Source: Eriocheir sinensis (lineage: Eukaryota > Arthropoda > Malacostraca > Decapoda > Varunidae). From it: DNA of 64,000 bases. A program made the translations under genes and the position numbers. Location of the stretch: NCBI RefSeq assembly GCF_024679095.1, contig NC_066518.1, positions 12,508,857 to 12,572,856 on the forward strand, given 5' to 3'. A model generated the notes under the pieces. That model was not told where the DNA came from and did not search any database. It was given only the letters and a program-made list of their open reading frames with translations. Of the stretch, positions 1 to 14,800 are shown piece after piece; within the stretch, counting starts at the first letter, position 1, and the number at the start of each line of letters is the position of its first letter.

Positions 1-3000
1 GGGAAGGATTGGTAATGGGACAGGTGGATAGGGAAGGATTGGTAATGGGACTGGTGGATAGGGAAGGGTTGGTAATGGGACAGGTGGATAGGGAAGGTTG
101 GTAATGGGACTGGTGGATAGGGAAGGATTGGTAATGGGACTGGTGGATAGGGAAGGATTGGTAATGGGACTGGTGGATAGGGGAAGGATTGGTAATGGGA
201 CTGGTGGATAGGGAAGGATTGGTAATGGGACTGGTGGATAGGGAAGGATTGGTAATGGGACTGGTGGATAGGGGATTGGTAATGGGACTGGTGGATAGGG
301 AAGGATTGGTAATGGGACAGGTGGATAGGGAAGGATTGGTAATGGGACAGGTGGATAGGGAAGGATTGGTAATGGGACTGGTGGATAGGGAAGGATTGGT
401 AATGGGACTGGTGGATAGGGAAGGATTGGTAATGGGACTGGTGGATAGGGGAAGGATTGGTAATGGGACTGGTGGATAGGGAAGGATTGGTAATGGGACT
501 GGTGGATAGGGAAGGATTGGTAATGGGACTGGTGGATAGGGAAGGATTGGTAATGGGACTGGTGGATAGGGAAGGATTGGTAATGGGACTGGTGGATAGG
601 GGAAGGATTGGTAATGGGACTGGTGGATAGGGAAGGGTTGGTAATGGGACTGGTGGATAGGGAAGGTTGGTAATGGGACTGGTGGATAGGGAAGGATTGG
701 TAATGGGACAGGTGGATAGGGAAGGATTGGTAATGGGACTGGTGGATAGGGAAGGATTGGTAATGGACTGGTGGATAGGGGAAGGTTGGTAATGGGACTG
801 GTGGATAGGGAAGGATTGGTAATGGGACTGGTGGATAGGGGAAGGTTGGTAATGGACTGGTGGATAGGGAAGGGTTGGTAATGGGACTGGTGGATAGGGA
901 AGGATTGGTAATGGGACTGGTGGATAGGGGAAGGTTGGTAATGGGACTGGTGGATAGGGAAGGATTGGTAATGGGACTGGTGGATAGGGAAGGATTGGTA
1001 ATGGGACTGGTGGATAGGGGAAGGGTTGGTAATGGGACTGGTGGATAGGGAAGGTTGGTAATGGGACTGGTGGATAGGGAAGGATTGGTAATGGGACTGG
1101 TGGATAGGGAAGGTTGGTAATGGGACTGGTGGATAGGGAAGGATTGGTAATGGGACTGGTGGATAGGGAAGGGTTGGTAATGGACTGGTGGATAGGAAGG
1201 ATTGGTAATGGGACTGGTGGATAGGGAAGGGTTGGTAATGGGACTGGTGGATAGGGAAGGATTGGTAATGGGACTGGTGGATAGGGAAGGATTGGTAATG
1301 GGACTGGTGGATAGGGAAGGATTGGTAATGGGACTGGTGGATAGGGAAGGTTGGTAATGGGACTGGTGGATAGGGAAGGGTTGGTAATGGGACTGGTGGA
1401 TAGGGGAAGGATTGGTAATGGGACTGGTGGATAGGGAAGGATTGGTAATGGGACTGGTGGATAGGGAAGGATTGGTAATGGGACTGGTGGATAGGGAAGG
1501 ATTGGTAATGGGACAGGTGGATAGGGAAGGATTGGTAATGGGACTGGTGGATAGGGAAGGATTGGTAATGGGACTGGTGGATAGGGAAGGATTGGTAATG
1601 GGACTGGTGGATAGGGAAGGGTTGGTAATGGGACTGGTGGATAGGGAAGGATTGGTAATGGGACTGGTGGATAGGGAAGGTTGGTAATGGGACTGGTGGA
1701 TAGGGAAGGATTGGTAATGGGACAGGTGGATAGGGGAAGGATTGGTAATGGGACTGGTGGATAGGGAAGGGTTGGTAATGGGACTGGTGGATAGGGAAGG
1801 ATTGGTAATGGGACTGGTGGATAGGGAAGGGTTGGTAATGGGACTGGTGGATAGGGGAAGGTTGGTAATGGGACTGGTGGATAGGGAAGGTTGGTAATGG
1901 GACTGGTGGATAGGGGAAGGCTGGTAATGGGACTGGTGGATAGGGAAGGGTTGGTAATGGGACTGGTGGATAGGGAAGGTTGGTAATGGGACTGGTGGAT
2001 AGGGAAGGGTTGGTAATGGGACTGGTGGATAGGGAAGGATTGGTAATGGGACTGGTGGATAGGGAAGGTTGGTAATGGGACTGGTGGATAGGGAAGGATT
2101 GGTAATGGGACTGGTGGATAGGGAAGGTTGGTAATGGACTGGTGGATAGGGAAGGATTGGTAATGGGACTGGTGGATAGGGAAGGATTGGTAATGGGACT
2201 GGTGGATAGGGGAAGGATTGGTAATGGGACTGGTGGATAGGGAAGGATTGGTAATGGGACTGGTGGATAGGGAAGGATTGGTAATGGGACTGGTGGATAG
2301 GGAAGGATTGGTAATGGACTGGTGGATAGGGGAAGGATTGGTAATGGGACTGGTGGATAGGGAAGGATTGGTAATGGGACTGGTGGATAGGGAAGGATTG
2401 GTAATGGGACTGGTGGATAGGGAAGGATTGGTAATGGGACTGGTGGATAGGGAAGGATTGGTAATGGGACTGGTGGATAGGGAAGGATTGGTAATGGGAC
2501 TGGTGGATAGGGAAGGATTGGTAATGGGACTGGTGGATAGGGGAAGGATTGGTAATGGGACTGGTGGATAGGGAAGGTTGGTAATGGGACTGGTGGATAG
2601 GGAAGGATTGGTAATGGGACTGGTGGATAGGGAAGGATTGGTAATGGGACTGGTGGATAGGGAAGGATTGGTAATGGGACTGGTGGATAGGGAAGGATTG
2701 GTAATGGGACTGGTGGATAGGGAAGGATTGGTAATGGGACTGGTGGATAGGGAAGGATTGGTAATGGGACTGGTGGATAGGGAAGGATTGGTAATGGGAC
2801 TGGTGGATAGGGAAGGATTGGTAATGGGACTGGTGGATAGGGAAGGATTGGTAATGGGACTGGTGGATAGGGGAAGGATTGGTAATGGGACTGGTGGATA
2901 GGGAAGGATTGGTAATGGGACTGGTGGATAGGGAAGGATTGGTAATGGGACAGGTGGATAGGGAAGGGTTGGTAATGGGACTGGTGGATAGGGGAAGGTT

Positions 3001-6000
3001 GGTAATGGGACTGGTGGATAGGGAAGGATTGGTAATGGGACAGGTGGATAGGGAAGGATTGGTAATGGGACTGGTGGATAGGGAAGGATTGGTAATGGGA
3101 CTGGTGGATAGGGGAAGGATTGGTAATGGGACTGGTGGATAGGGAAGGGTTGGTAATGGGACTGGTGGATAGGGAAGGATTGGTAATGGGACTGGTGGAT
3201 AGGGGAAGGTTGGTAATGGGACTGGTGGATAGGGAAGGGTTGGTAATGGGACTGGTGGATAGGGAAGGATTGGTAATGGGACTGGTGGATAGGGAAGGAC
3301 TGGTAATGGGACTGGTGGATAGGGAAGGTTGGTAATGGGACTGGTGGATAGGGAAGGTTGGTAATGGGACTGGTGGATAGGGGAAGGATTGGTAATGGGA
3401 CTGGTGGATAGGGAAGGATTGGTAATGGGACTGGTGGATAGGGAAGGATTGGTAATGGGACTGGTGGATAGGAAGGATTGGTAATGGGACTGGTGGATAG
3501 GGAAGGTTGGTAATGGGACTGGTGGATAGGGAAGGATTGGTAATGGGACTGGTGGATAGGGAAGGATTGGTAATGGGACTGGTGGATAGGGAAGGGTTGG
3601 TAATGGGACTGGTGGATAGGGAAGGATTGGTAATGGGACTGGTGGATAGGGAAGGATTGGTAATGGGACTGGTGGATAGGGGAAGGATTGGTAATGGGAC
3701 TGGTGGATAGGGAAGGATTGGTAATGGGACTGGTGGATAGGGAAGGATTGGTAATGGGACTGGTGGATAGGGAAGGATTGGTAATGGGACTGGTGGATAG
3801 GGAAGGATTGGTAATGGGACTGGTGGATAGGGAAGGATTGGTAATGGGACTGGTGGATAGGGAAGGATTGGTAATGGGACTGGTGGATAGGGGAAGGATT
3901 GGTAATGGGACTGGTGGATAGGGAAGGATTGGTAATGGGACTGGTGGATAGGGAAGGATTGGTAATGGGACTGGTGGATAGGGAAGGGTTGGTAATGGGA
4001 CTGGTGGATAGGGAAGGATTGGTAATGGGACTGGTGGATAGGGAAGGGTTGGTAATGGGACTGGTGGATAGGGAAGGGTTGGTAATGGGACTGGTGGATA
4101 GGGAAGGATTGGTAATGGGACTGGTGGATAGGGGAAGGATTGGTAATGGACTGGTGGATAGGGAAGGTTGGTAATGGGACTGGTGGATAGGGAAGGGTTG
4201 GTAATGGACTGGTGGATAGGAAGGATTGGTAATGGGACTGGTGGATAGGGGAAGGATTGGTAATGGGACTGGTGGATAGGGAAGGGTTGGTAATGGACTG
4301 GTGGATAGGGAAGGATTGGTAATGGACTGGTGGATAGGGAAGGTTGGTAATGGGACTGGTGGATAGGGGAAGGATTGGTAATGGACTGGTGGATAGGGAA
4401 GGATTGGTAATGGGACTGGTGGATAGGGAAGGATTGGTAATGGACTGGTGGATAGGGAAGGTTGGTAATGGGACTGGTGGATAGGGAAGGATTGGTAATG
4501 GGACTGGTGGATAGGGAAGGATTGGTAATGGGACTGGTGGATAGGGAAGGGTTGGTAATGGGACTGGTGGATAGGGAAGGATTGGTAATGGGACTGGTGG
4601 ATAGGGAAGGGTTGGTAATGGGACTGGTGGATAGGGAAGGTTGGTAATGGGACTGGTGGATAGGGAAGGATTGGTAATGGGACTGGTGGATAGGGAATGG
4701 ATTGGTAAAGGGACAGGTGGATAGGGGAAGGATTGGTAATGGGACTGGTGGATAGGGGAAGGTTTGGTAATGGGACTGGTGGATAGGATAAGGATTGGTA
4801 ATGGGACAGGTGGATAGGGAAGGATTGGTAATGGGACTGGTGGATAGGGAAGGATTGGTAATGGGACTGGTGGATAGGGAAGGTTTGGTAATGGGACTGG
4901 TGGATAGGGGAAGGATTGGTAATGGGACTGGTGGATAGCGGAAGGATTGGTAATGGGAATGGTGGATAGGGGAGGGTTGGTAATGGACTGGTGGATAGGG
5001 AAGGATTGGTAATGGGACTGGTGGATAGGGAAGGCTGGTAATGGGACTGGTGGATAGGGAAGGATTGGTAATGGGACTGGTGGATAGGGGAAGGGTTGGT
5101 AATGGACAGGTGGATAGGGAAGGATTGGTAATGGGACTGGTGGATAGGGAAGGGTTGGTAATGGACTGGTGGATAGGGGAAGGATTGGTAATGGACTGGT
5201 GGATAGGGAAGGATTGGTAATGGGACTGGTGGATAGGGAAGGATTGGTATGGGACTGGTGGATAGGGAAGGTTGGTAATGGGACTGGTGGATAGGGAAGG
5301 TTGGTAATGACTGGTGGATAGGGAAGGTTGGTAATGGGACTGGTGGATAGGGGAAGGTTGGTACTGGGACCGGTGGAGAGGGGACGGATTGGTAATGGGA
5401 CTGGTGGATAGGGAAGGATTGGTAATGGGACCGGTGGATAGGGAAGGGTTGGCAATGGGACTGGTGATAGGGAAGGATTGGTAATGGGACTGGTGGAAAG
5501 GGGGAAGGGTTGGTAATGGGACTGGTGGATAGGGGAAGGATTGGTAATGGGACTGGTGGATAGGGAAGGGTTGGTAATGGGACTGGTGGATAGGGAAGGA
5601 TTGGTAATGGGACTGGTGGATAGGGAAGGATTGGTAATGGGACTGGTGGATAGGGAAGGATTGGTAATGGGACTGGTGGATAGGGGAAGGTTGGTAATGG
5701 GACTGGTGGATAGGGAAGGATTGGTAATGGGACTGGTGGATAGGGAAGGGTTGGTAATGGGACTGGTGGATAGGGAAGGTTGGTAATGGGACTGGTGGAT
5801 AGGGAAGGGTTGGTAATGGGACTGGTGGATAGGGAAGGATTGGTAATGGGACTGGTGGATAGGGAAGGATTGGTAATGGACTGGTGGATAGGGAAGGGTT
5901 GGTAATGGGACTGGTGGATAGGGAAGGATTGGTAATGGGACTGGTGGATAGGGAAGGATTGGTAATGGGACTGGTGGATAGGGGAAGGATTGGTAATGGG

Positions 6001-8880
6001 ACTGGTGGATAGGGAAGGTTGGTAATGGGACTGGTGGATAGGGAAGGATTGGTAATGGGACTGGTGGATAGGGAAGGATTGGTAATGGGACTGGTGGATA
6101 GGGGAAGGATTGGTAATGGGACTGGTGGATAGGGAAGGATTGGTACGGGACTGGTGGATAGGGAAGGATTGGTAATGGGACTGGTGGATAGGGAAGGTTG
6201 GTAATGGGACTGGTGGATAGGGAAGGATTGGTAATGGGACTGGTGGATAGGGGGAAGGATTGGTAATGGGACAGGTGGATAGGGAAGGATTGGTAATGGG
6301 ACTGGTGGATAGGGAAGGGATTGGTAATGGACAGGTGGATAGGAAGATTGGTAATGGGACTGGTGGATAGGGAAGGATTGGTAATGGGACTGGTGGATAG
6401 GGGAAGGATTGGTAATGGGACTGGTGGATAGGGAAGGATTGGTAATGGGACTGGTGGATAGGGGAAGGGTTGGTAATGGGACTGGTGGATAGGGAAGGAT
6501 TGGTAATGGGACTGGTGGATAGGGAAGGATTGGTAATGGGACTGGTGGATAGGGAAGGATTGGTACGGGACAGGTGGATAGGGAAGGATTGGTAATGGGA
6601 CTGGTGGATAGGGGAAGGATTGGTAATGGGACTGGTGGATAGGGAAGGATTGGTAATGGGACTGGTGGATAGGGAAGGGTTGGTAATGGGACTGGTGGAT
6701 AGGGAAGGATTGGTAATGGGACAGGATAGGGAAGGATTGGTAATGGACTGGTGGATAGGGAAGGATTGGTAATGGGACTGGTGGATAGGGAAGGGTTGGT
6801 AATGGGACTGGTGGATAGGGAAGGATTGGTAATGGACTGGTGGATAGGGAAGGATTGGTAATGGGACTGGTGGATAGGGAAGGGTTGGTAATGGACAGGT
6901 GGATAGGGAAGGATTGGTAATGGGACTGGTGGATAGGGAAGGATTGGTATGGACTGGTGGATAGGGAAGGATTGGTAATGGGACTGGTGGATAGGGAAGG
7001 TTGGCAATGGGACTGGTGGATAGGGAAGGATTGGTAATGGGACTGGTGGATAGAAGGGTTGGTAATGGGACTGGTGGATAGGGGAAGGATTGGTAATGGG
7101 ACTGGTGGATAGGGAAGGTTGGTAATGGGACTGGTGGATAGGGAAGGATTGGTAATGGGACTGGTGGATAGGGGAAGGGGTTGGTAATGGGACAGGTGGA
7201 TAGGGAAGGATTGGTAATGGGACTGTGGATAGGGAAGGATTGGTAATGGGACTGGTGGATAGGGGAAGGATTGGTAATGGGACTGGTGGATAGGGAAGGG
7301 ATTGGTAATGGGACTGGTGGATAGGGAAGGGTTGGTAATGGGACTGGTGGATAGGGAAGGATTGGTAATGGGACTGGTGGATAGGGAAGGGTTGGTAATG
7401 GGACTGGTGGATAGGGAAGGTTGGTAATGGGACTGGTGGATAGGGAAGGATTGGTAATGGGACTGGTGGATAGGGAAGGTTGGTACGGGACTGGTGGATA
7501 GGGAAGGATTGGTAATGGGACTGGTGGATAGGGAAGGATTGGTAATGGACAGGTGGATAGGGAAGGATTGGTAATGGGACAGGTGGATAGGGAAGGGTTG
7601 GTAATGGGACTGGTGGATAGGGAAGGATTGGTAATGGGACTGGTGGATAGGGAAGGATTGGTAATGGGACTGGTGGATAGGGAAGGTTGGTAATGGGACT
7701 GGTGGATAGGGAAGGGTTGGTAATGGACTGGTGGATAGGGAAGGATTGGTAATGGGACTGGTGGATAGGGAAGGTTGGTAATGGGACTGGTGGATAGGGA
7801 AGGATTGGTAATGGGACTGGTGGATAGGGGAAGGTTGGTAATGGGACTGGTGGATAGGGGAAGGATTGCAATGGGAGTGGTGGATAGGGGAAGGTTGGTA
7901 ATGGGACTGGTGGATAGGGGAAGGATTGGTAATGGGACTGGTGGATAGGGGAAGGGTTGGTAATGGGACTGGTGGATAGGGAAGGCTGGTAATGGGACTG
8001 GTGGATAGGGAAGGGTTGGTAATGGGACTGGTGATAGGGGAAGGCTGGTAATGGGACTGGTGGATAGGGAAGGATTGGTATGGGACTGGTGGATAGGGAA
8101 GGATTGGTAATGGGACTGGTGGATAGGGAAGGGTTGGTAATGGGACTGGTGGATAGGGAAGGATTGGTAATGGACTGGTGGATAGGGAAGGGTTGGTAAT
8201 GGGACTGGTGGATAGGAAGGGTTGGTAATGGGACTGGTGGATAGGGAAGGGTTGGTAATGGGACTGGTGGATAGGGAAGGATTGGTAATGGGACTGGTGG
8301 ATAGGGAAGGGTTGGTAATGGGACTGGTGGATAGGGAAGGATTGGTATGGGACTGGTGGATAGGGAAGGATTGGTAATGGACTGGTGGATAGGGGAAGGG
8401 TTGGTAATGGGACTGGTGGATAGGGAAGGGCTGGTAATGGGACTGGTGGATAGGGGAAGGATTGGTAATGGGACTGGTGGATAGGGAAGGATTGGTAATG
8501 GGACTGGTGGATAGGGGAAGGATTGGTAATGGGACTGGTGGATAGGGAAGGATTGGTAATGGGACTGGTGGATAGGAAGGATTGGTAATGGGACTGGTGG
8601 ATAGGGAAGGATTGGTAATGGGACCAGTGGATAGGGAAAGGGTTGGTAATGGGACTGGTGGATAGGGAAGGTTGGTAATGGGACTGGTGGATAGGGAAGG
8701 ATTGGTAATGGGACTGGTGGATAGGGAAGGGTTGGTACGGGACTGGTGGATAGGGGGTTGGTAATGGGACCGGTGGATAGGGGAAGGATTGGTAATGGGA
8801 CTGGTGGATGGGGAAGGATGGTAATGGGACTGGTGGATAGGGAAGGTTGGTAATGGGACTGGTGGATAGGGAAGGGTTGG
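1..8880 (+). repeat. G-rich 30-bp minisatellite, array 1, clean to moderately variable part
   Basis: Head-to-tail copies of a 30-bp unit, whose first half is GGGAAGGATTGGTAAT and second half GGGACTGGTGGATA. The consensus has 14 G and one C, so G skew on the plus strand is extreme. The array begins before position 1. Common variants are 29 bp (GGGAAGGTT), 31 bp (GGGGAAGGATT) and GGGAAGGGTT, plus GGGACAGG for GGGACTGG. Up to about 4,690 copies are very uniform; from there to 8,880 length changes and substitutions increase. Two plus frames carry a stop in every unit and the third reads EGLVMGLVDR; all three minus frames are stop-free. No gene is present. It is a minisatellite of satellite-like scale; chromosomal position cannot be told from the sequence. 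Confidence 0.97.
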
Positions 8881-11800
8881 GTAATGGACTGGTGGATAGG
8901 AAGGACAATGGGACTGGTGGATAGAAGGATTGGCATGGGACTGGTGGATAGGGAAGGGTTGAAGTAATGGGACTGGTGGATAGGGGAAGGTTGGTAATGG
9001 GACTGGTGGATAGGGAAGAAGGGTTGGTAATGGGACTGGTGGATAGGGAAGGGATGGTAATGGGACTGGTGGATAGGGAAGGATTGGTAATGGACTGGTG
9101 GATAGGGAAGGGTTGGTAATGGGACTGGTGGATAGGGAAGGGTTGGTAATGGACTGGTGGATGGGGAAGGATTGGTAATGGGACTGGTGGATAGGGAAGG
9201 GTTGGTAATGGACCAGGACAGTTGGATGGAAGGACTGGTAATGGGACTGGAAGGATTGGTAATGGGACTGGTGGATAGGGAAGGGTTGGTAATGGGACTG
9301 GTGGATAGGGGGATAGAAGAGTTGGTAATGGGACTGGTGGATAGGGAAGGCTGGTAATGGGACTGGTGGATAGGAAGGGTTGGTAATGGGACAGGTGGAT
9401 AGGGGAAGGATTAATAATGGGACAGGTGGATAGAGGAAGGGATTGGTAATGGGACTGGTGGATAGGGAAGGGTTGGTAAGGGACTGGTGGATAGGGGAAG
9501 GAGGGGTAATGGGACTGGTGGATAGGGAAGGATTGGTAATGGGACTGGTGGATAGGGAAGGATTGGTAATGGGACTGGTGGATAGGGAAGGATTGGTAAT
9601 GGGACAGGTGGATAGGAAGGATTGGTAATGGGACTGGTGGATAGGGGAAGGATTGGTAATGGGACTGGTGGATAGGGAAGGTTGGTAATGGGACTGGTGG
9701 ATAGGGGAAGGGTTGGTAATGGGACTGGTGGATAGGGAAGGGTTGGTAATGGGACTGGTGGATAGGAAGGATTGGTAATGGGACTGGTGGATAGGGAAGG
9801 TTGGTAATGGGACTGGTGGATAGGGAAGGGGTTGGTAATGACTAGGATAAACGAAGGATTGGTAATGGGACTGGTGGATAGGGAACGAGGATTGGTAATG
9901 GGACCGGTGGATAGGGGAAGGACTGGAATGGACTGGTGGATAGGGAAGGATTGGTAATGGGACTGGTGGATAGGGAAGGATTGGCAATGGGACAGGTGGA
10001 TAGGGGAAGGGTTGGTAATGGGCATGGGATTGGTGGATAGGGAAGTTGGTAATGGGACTGGGTGGATAGAGGAAGGATTGGTAATGGGACTGGTGATAGG
10101 GGAAGGATTGGTAATGGGACTGGTGGATAGGGGAAGGATTGGTAATGGGACTGGTGGATAGGAAGGATTGGAATGGGACTGGTGGATAGGGGAAGGGCTG
10201 GTAATGGGACTGGTGTATAAAGGACAAAGGATAGGGAAGGACTTGGTAATGACTGGTGGATAGGAAGGTTGGTAATGGGACGGTGATAGGGGAAGGATTG
10301 CATGGGACCAGATAGGGGAAGGATGGTAATGGGACTGGTGGATAGGGGATACCAGGAAGGGACAGGTGGATAGGGAAGGATTGGTAATGGGACTGGTGGG
10401 ATAGGGAAAGGATTGGTAATGGACAGGTTGGCATGGGACAGGGGAAGGATTGGTAATGGACTGAGATAAAGGGGCTGGCACGGGACCGGTGGAGGGGCTG
10501 GCAATGGACCCGCGGTTAGGAAGGAATGTAATGGACAGTAAAATAGGGCGACTGCGTCGGGACTGGTGGATAGGGGAAGGCTGGTAATGGGACTGGTGGA
10601 TAGGGAAGGGTTGGTAATGGACTGGTGGATAGGGAAGGATTAATGGGACTGGTGGAGGAGATAGGGAAGGCTTGGTACGATTGGTAAAGGATCGGTAATG
10701 GGACGGGTGGATAGGGAAGGATTGGTAATGGACTGGTGGATAGCGGAAGGATTGGTAATGGGACTGGTGGATAGGGAAGGTTGGTAATGGGACCGGTGGA
10801 TAGGGAAGGATTATACGACAGGACAGGGGTAATGGGACTGGGTGGATAGGGGAAGGATTGGTAATGGACTGGTGAGGGATTGCTGGTGGGACAGGTGACA
10901 GGGCCTGGTAATGGGACTGGTGGATAGGGCGACTGGGACTGGTGGATAGGGAAGGATTGGTAATGGGACTGGTGGATAGGGAAGGATTGAATGGGACTGG
11001 TGGATAGGGGAAGGGGTAATGGGACTGGTGGATAGAGGAAGGATTGCAATGGGACTGGTGGATAGAAGGGTTGGTAATGGGACTGGTGGATATAGGGAAG
11101 GATTGGTAATGGGACTGGTGGATAGAAGGATTGGTAATGGACTGGTGGATAGGGAAGATTGGTAATGGGACTGGTGGATAGGGAAGGTTGGTAATGGGGA
11201 CTGGTGGATAGGGTAAGGATTGGTATGGGACTGGTGGATAGGGAAGGGGTTGGTAACGGGACAGGTGGATAGGGGAAGGATTGGTAATGGGACAGGTGGA
11301 TAGGGAAGGATTGGTAATGGACTGGTGGATAGGGAAGGATTGGTAATGGGATTGGTGATAAACAGGTACGATTGGTGGGATAGGGAAGGATTGGTAATGG
11401 ACTGGTGATAGGGAAAAGGATAGAAGGTTGGTAATGGGACTGGTGGATAGGGAAGGTTGGTAATGGACTGGTGGATAAAGGGTTGGTAATGGACTGTGGA
11501 TAGGGAAGGTTGGTACGACTGGTGGATAGGGGAAGGCTGGTATGGGACAGGTGGATAGGGAAGGATTAGTAAATAAAGGATTGGTAATGGGACTGGTGGA
11601 TAGGGAAGGGCTGGTAATGGGGACTGGTGGATAGGGAAGCGATTGGCAACGGGACTGGTGGATAGGGAAGGATTGGGTAATGGGACTGGTGGATAGGGGA
11701 AGGATTGGTAATGGACGGTGGATAGGGGAAGGATTATTGCAATGGACTGGTGGATAGGGGAAGGATTGGGTAATGGGACTGGTGATAGGGGAAGGATTGG

Positions 11801-14800
11801 TAATGGGACTGGTGGATAGTGGAAGGATTGGCAATGGGACTGGTGGATAGGGAAGCGGTTGGTAATGGGACTGTGGATAAGAAGGATTGGTAATGGGACT
11901 GGTGGATAGAAGGAAGGATTGGCAAGGGACTGGTGGATAGGGAAGGATTGGTAATGACTGGTGGATAGGGAAGGATTGCAATGGGACTAAAGATAGAAGG
12001 GTTGGTACGGACTGTGATAGGGAAGGATTGGTAATGGGACTGGTGGATAGAAGGATTGGTAATGGACTGGTGGATACAGGAAGGATTGGTAATGGGACTG
12101 GGTGGATAGAAGGGATTGGTAACGGGACTGGTGGATAGGGAAGGATTGGTAATGGGACTGGTGGATAGGGAAGGATTGGTAATGACTGGTGATAGGGAAG
12201 GATTGGTAATGGGACTGGTGGATAGAAGGCTGGTAATGGACTGGTGGATAGGGTAGGATTGCAATGGGACAGTGGATAGGGAAGGATAAATGGGACTGGT
12301 GGATAGGGGAAGGATTGGTAATGGGACTGGTGGATAGAAGGAAGGCAATGACTGTTGGATAGGGTGGATTGGTAATGGACTGGTGGATAGGGAAGGATTG
12401 GTAATGGGACCAGGATAGGGAAGGATTGGCAATGGGACTGGTGGATAGGGAAGGTTGGTACGGACTGGTGATAGGGAAGGGTTGGTAATGGGACAGGTGA
12501 TAGGGAAGGATTGGTAATGGGACTGGTGGATAGGGAAGGCTTGGTAATGGGACTGGTGATAGGGAAGGATTGGGACCGGTGGATAGGGAAGGTTGGTAAT
12601 GGGACAGGTGGATAGGAAGGATTGGTAGCTGGACCTGTGGATAAAGGGAAGGATTGTAATGGGACTGGTGGATAGGGAAGGGTTGGTAATGGGACTGGTG
12701 GGATAGGGAAGGTTGGTAATGGGACTGGTGGATAGGGGGAAGGATTGAGTAATGGGACTGGTGGATAAAGGTTGGTAATGGGACTGGTGGATAGAGTGAA
12801 GGATTGGGGAATGGACTGGTGGATAGGGAAGGATTGCAATGGGACAGCTGGATATGGGAAGGATTGGCAATGGGACTGGTGGATAGGGGAAGGATTGGTA
12901 ATGGGACTGGTGGATAGGGGGAAGGGATTGGGTAATGGGACTTGTGGATAGGGGGAAGGATTGGTAATTGGACCAGTGGATAGGGAAGGGCATTGGTAAT
13001 GGGACAGGTGGATAGTGGAAGGATTGGTAATGGGACTGGTGGATAGGGAAGGATTGGGTAATGGGACCGGTGGGATAGGGGAAGGATTGGTAATGGGACT
13101 GGTGGATAGGGAAGGATTGGTAATGGGACTGGTGGATAGAGGGAAGGACGGTAATGGACTGGTGGATAGGGAAGGCTGGTAATGGACTGGTGGATAGGAA
13201 GTTGGTAATGGGACTGGTGGATAGGGAAGGATTGGTAACGGGACTGGTGGATAGGGGAAGGATTGGTAATGGGACTGGTGGATAGGGAAGGATTGGTAAT
13301 GGACTGGTGGATAGGGGTAAGGATTGGTAATGGACAGGTGGAAGGAAGAAGGGACCAGATAGGTAAAGGATTGGTAATGGGACTGGTGGATAGGGAAGGA
13401 TTGGTAATGGGACAGGTGGATAGGGGAAGGTTGGTAATGGGACTGGTGGATAGGGGGAAGGATTGGTAATGGGACTGGTGGAGAGGGAAGGATTGGCTGC
13501 ATGGGACTGGTGAGGAAGGCTGGCAATGGGACCAGGACAGCCGAATGATTGGTAATGCACGACTGGTGGATAGAAGGCTTGTAATGGACTGGTGGATAGG
13601 GGAAGGATTGGTAATGGACTGGTGATAGGGAAGGGACTGGTAATGGGACTGGTGGATAGGGAAGGATTGGTAATGGGACTGGTGGATAGGGAAGGGATTG
13701 GTAATGGGGACTGGTGGATAGGGGGTTGGTAATGGGACCAGTGGATAGGGGAAGCAGTAATGGGAATGGTGGGATAAAGTGGAAGATTGGTATTGGGACT
13801 GGTGGAGGGGAAGGATGCTGGTAATGGTGGATCTGGTGGATAGGGGGAAGGATGGGTAATGGGGACTGGTAAGGGAAGGTTGGTAATGGGACCAGGATGG
13901 CGGAAGACGCATGTGGTACGACTGGTTGGATAGGGAAGGATTGCAATGGGACTGGTGGATAGGGAAGATTGCAATGGGACTGGTGGATAAAGGGACAGGT
14001 GGACAGGAAGGACTGGTAATGGGACAGGTGGATAGGGGAAGATTGGTAATGGTGACTGGTGGATAGAAGGGCTGGTAATGGGGACTGGTGGATAGGGAAG
14101 GAAGGTAATGACTGGTGTGACAGGGAAGTGTTGGTAATGGGACTGGTGGGAGAGGGAAGGATTGGTACGGGACTGGTGGACAGGGGAAGGATTGATAATG
14201 GGACTGGTGGATAGAAGGAAGGACTTGGTGAATGGGACTGGTGTATAGGGGAAGGGGCTGGTAATGGGACAGCTGGATAGGGTAAGGACTGGTAATGGGA
14301 CCAGTGGATAGGGGGAAGGTTGGTAATGGACTGGTGGATAGGGAAGGTTGGTAATGGGACCAGGACAGGGAAGGGGTTGGTAATGGGGACTGGGTGGATA
14401 GGGAAGGATTGGTAATGGGACAGGTGGATAGAAGGATTGGTAAATGGGACAGGTGGATAGGGGAAGATTGGTACGACTGGTGGGATAGGGGAAGACGTTG
14501 GTAATGGGACTGATGGATAGGGAAGGGTAATGCTGGGACTGGTGGATAAAGGACAATGGTTGGATAGGAAGACAGTAATGGAACTATGGATAGGGAAGGA
14601 CAGGTAATGGGACTGGTGGATAGGGGGAAAAGGGATTGGGGGTAATGGGGCCAGGTGGATAAAGCAGGGTTGGCAATGGGACTGTGAAAGGGGAAGGGCA
14701 CACGGGACAGGATAGAAGGCAGAAGGACTGGGGATGAGGGGTGAAGGGGTTGGTAAATGGGACTGGTGGATAGGGAAGGATTAATGACTGGTGGATAGAA

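Noticed and set aside
189..5786. Plus-strand open frames repeating EGLVMGLVDR
   Set aside because: One plus frame of the unit is stop-free; frames begin and end wherever a 29- or 31-bp unit shifts phase.
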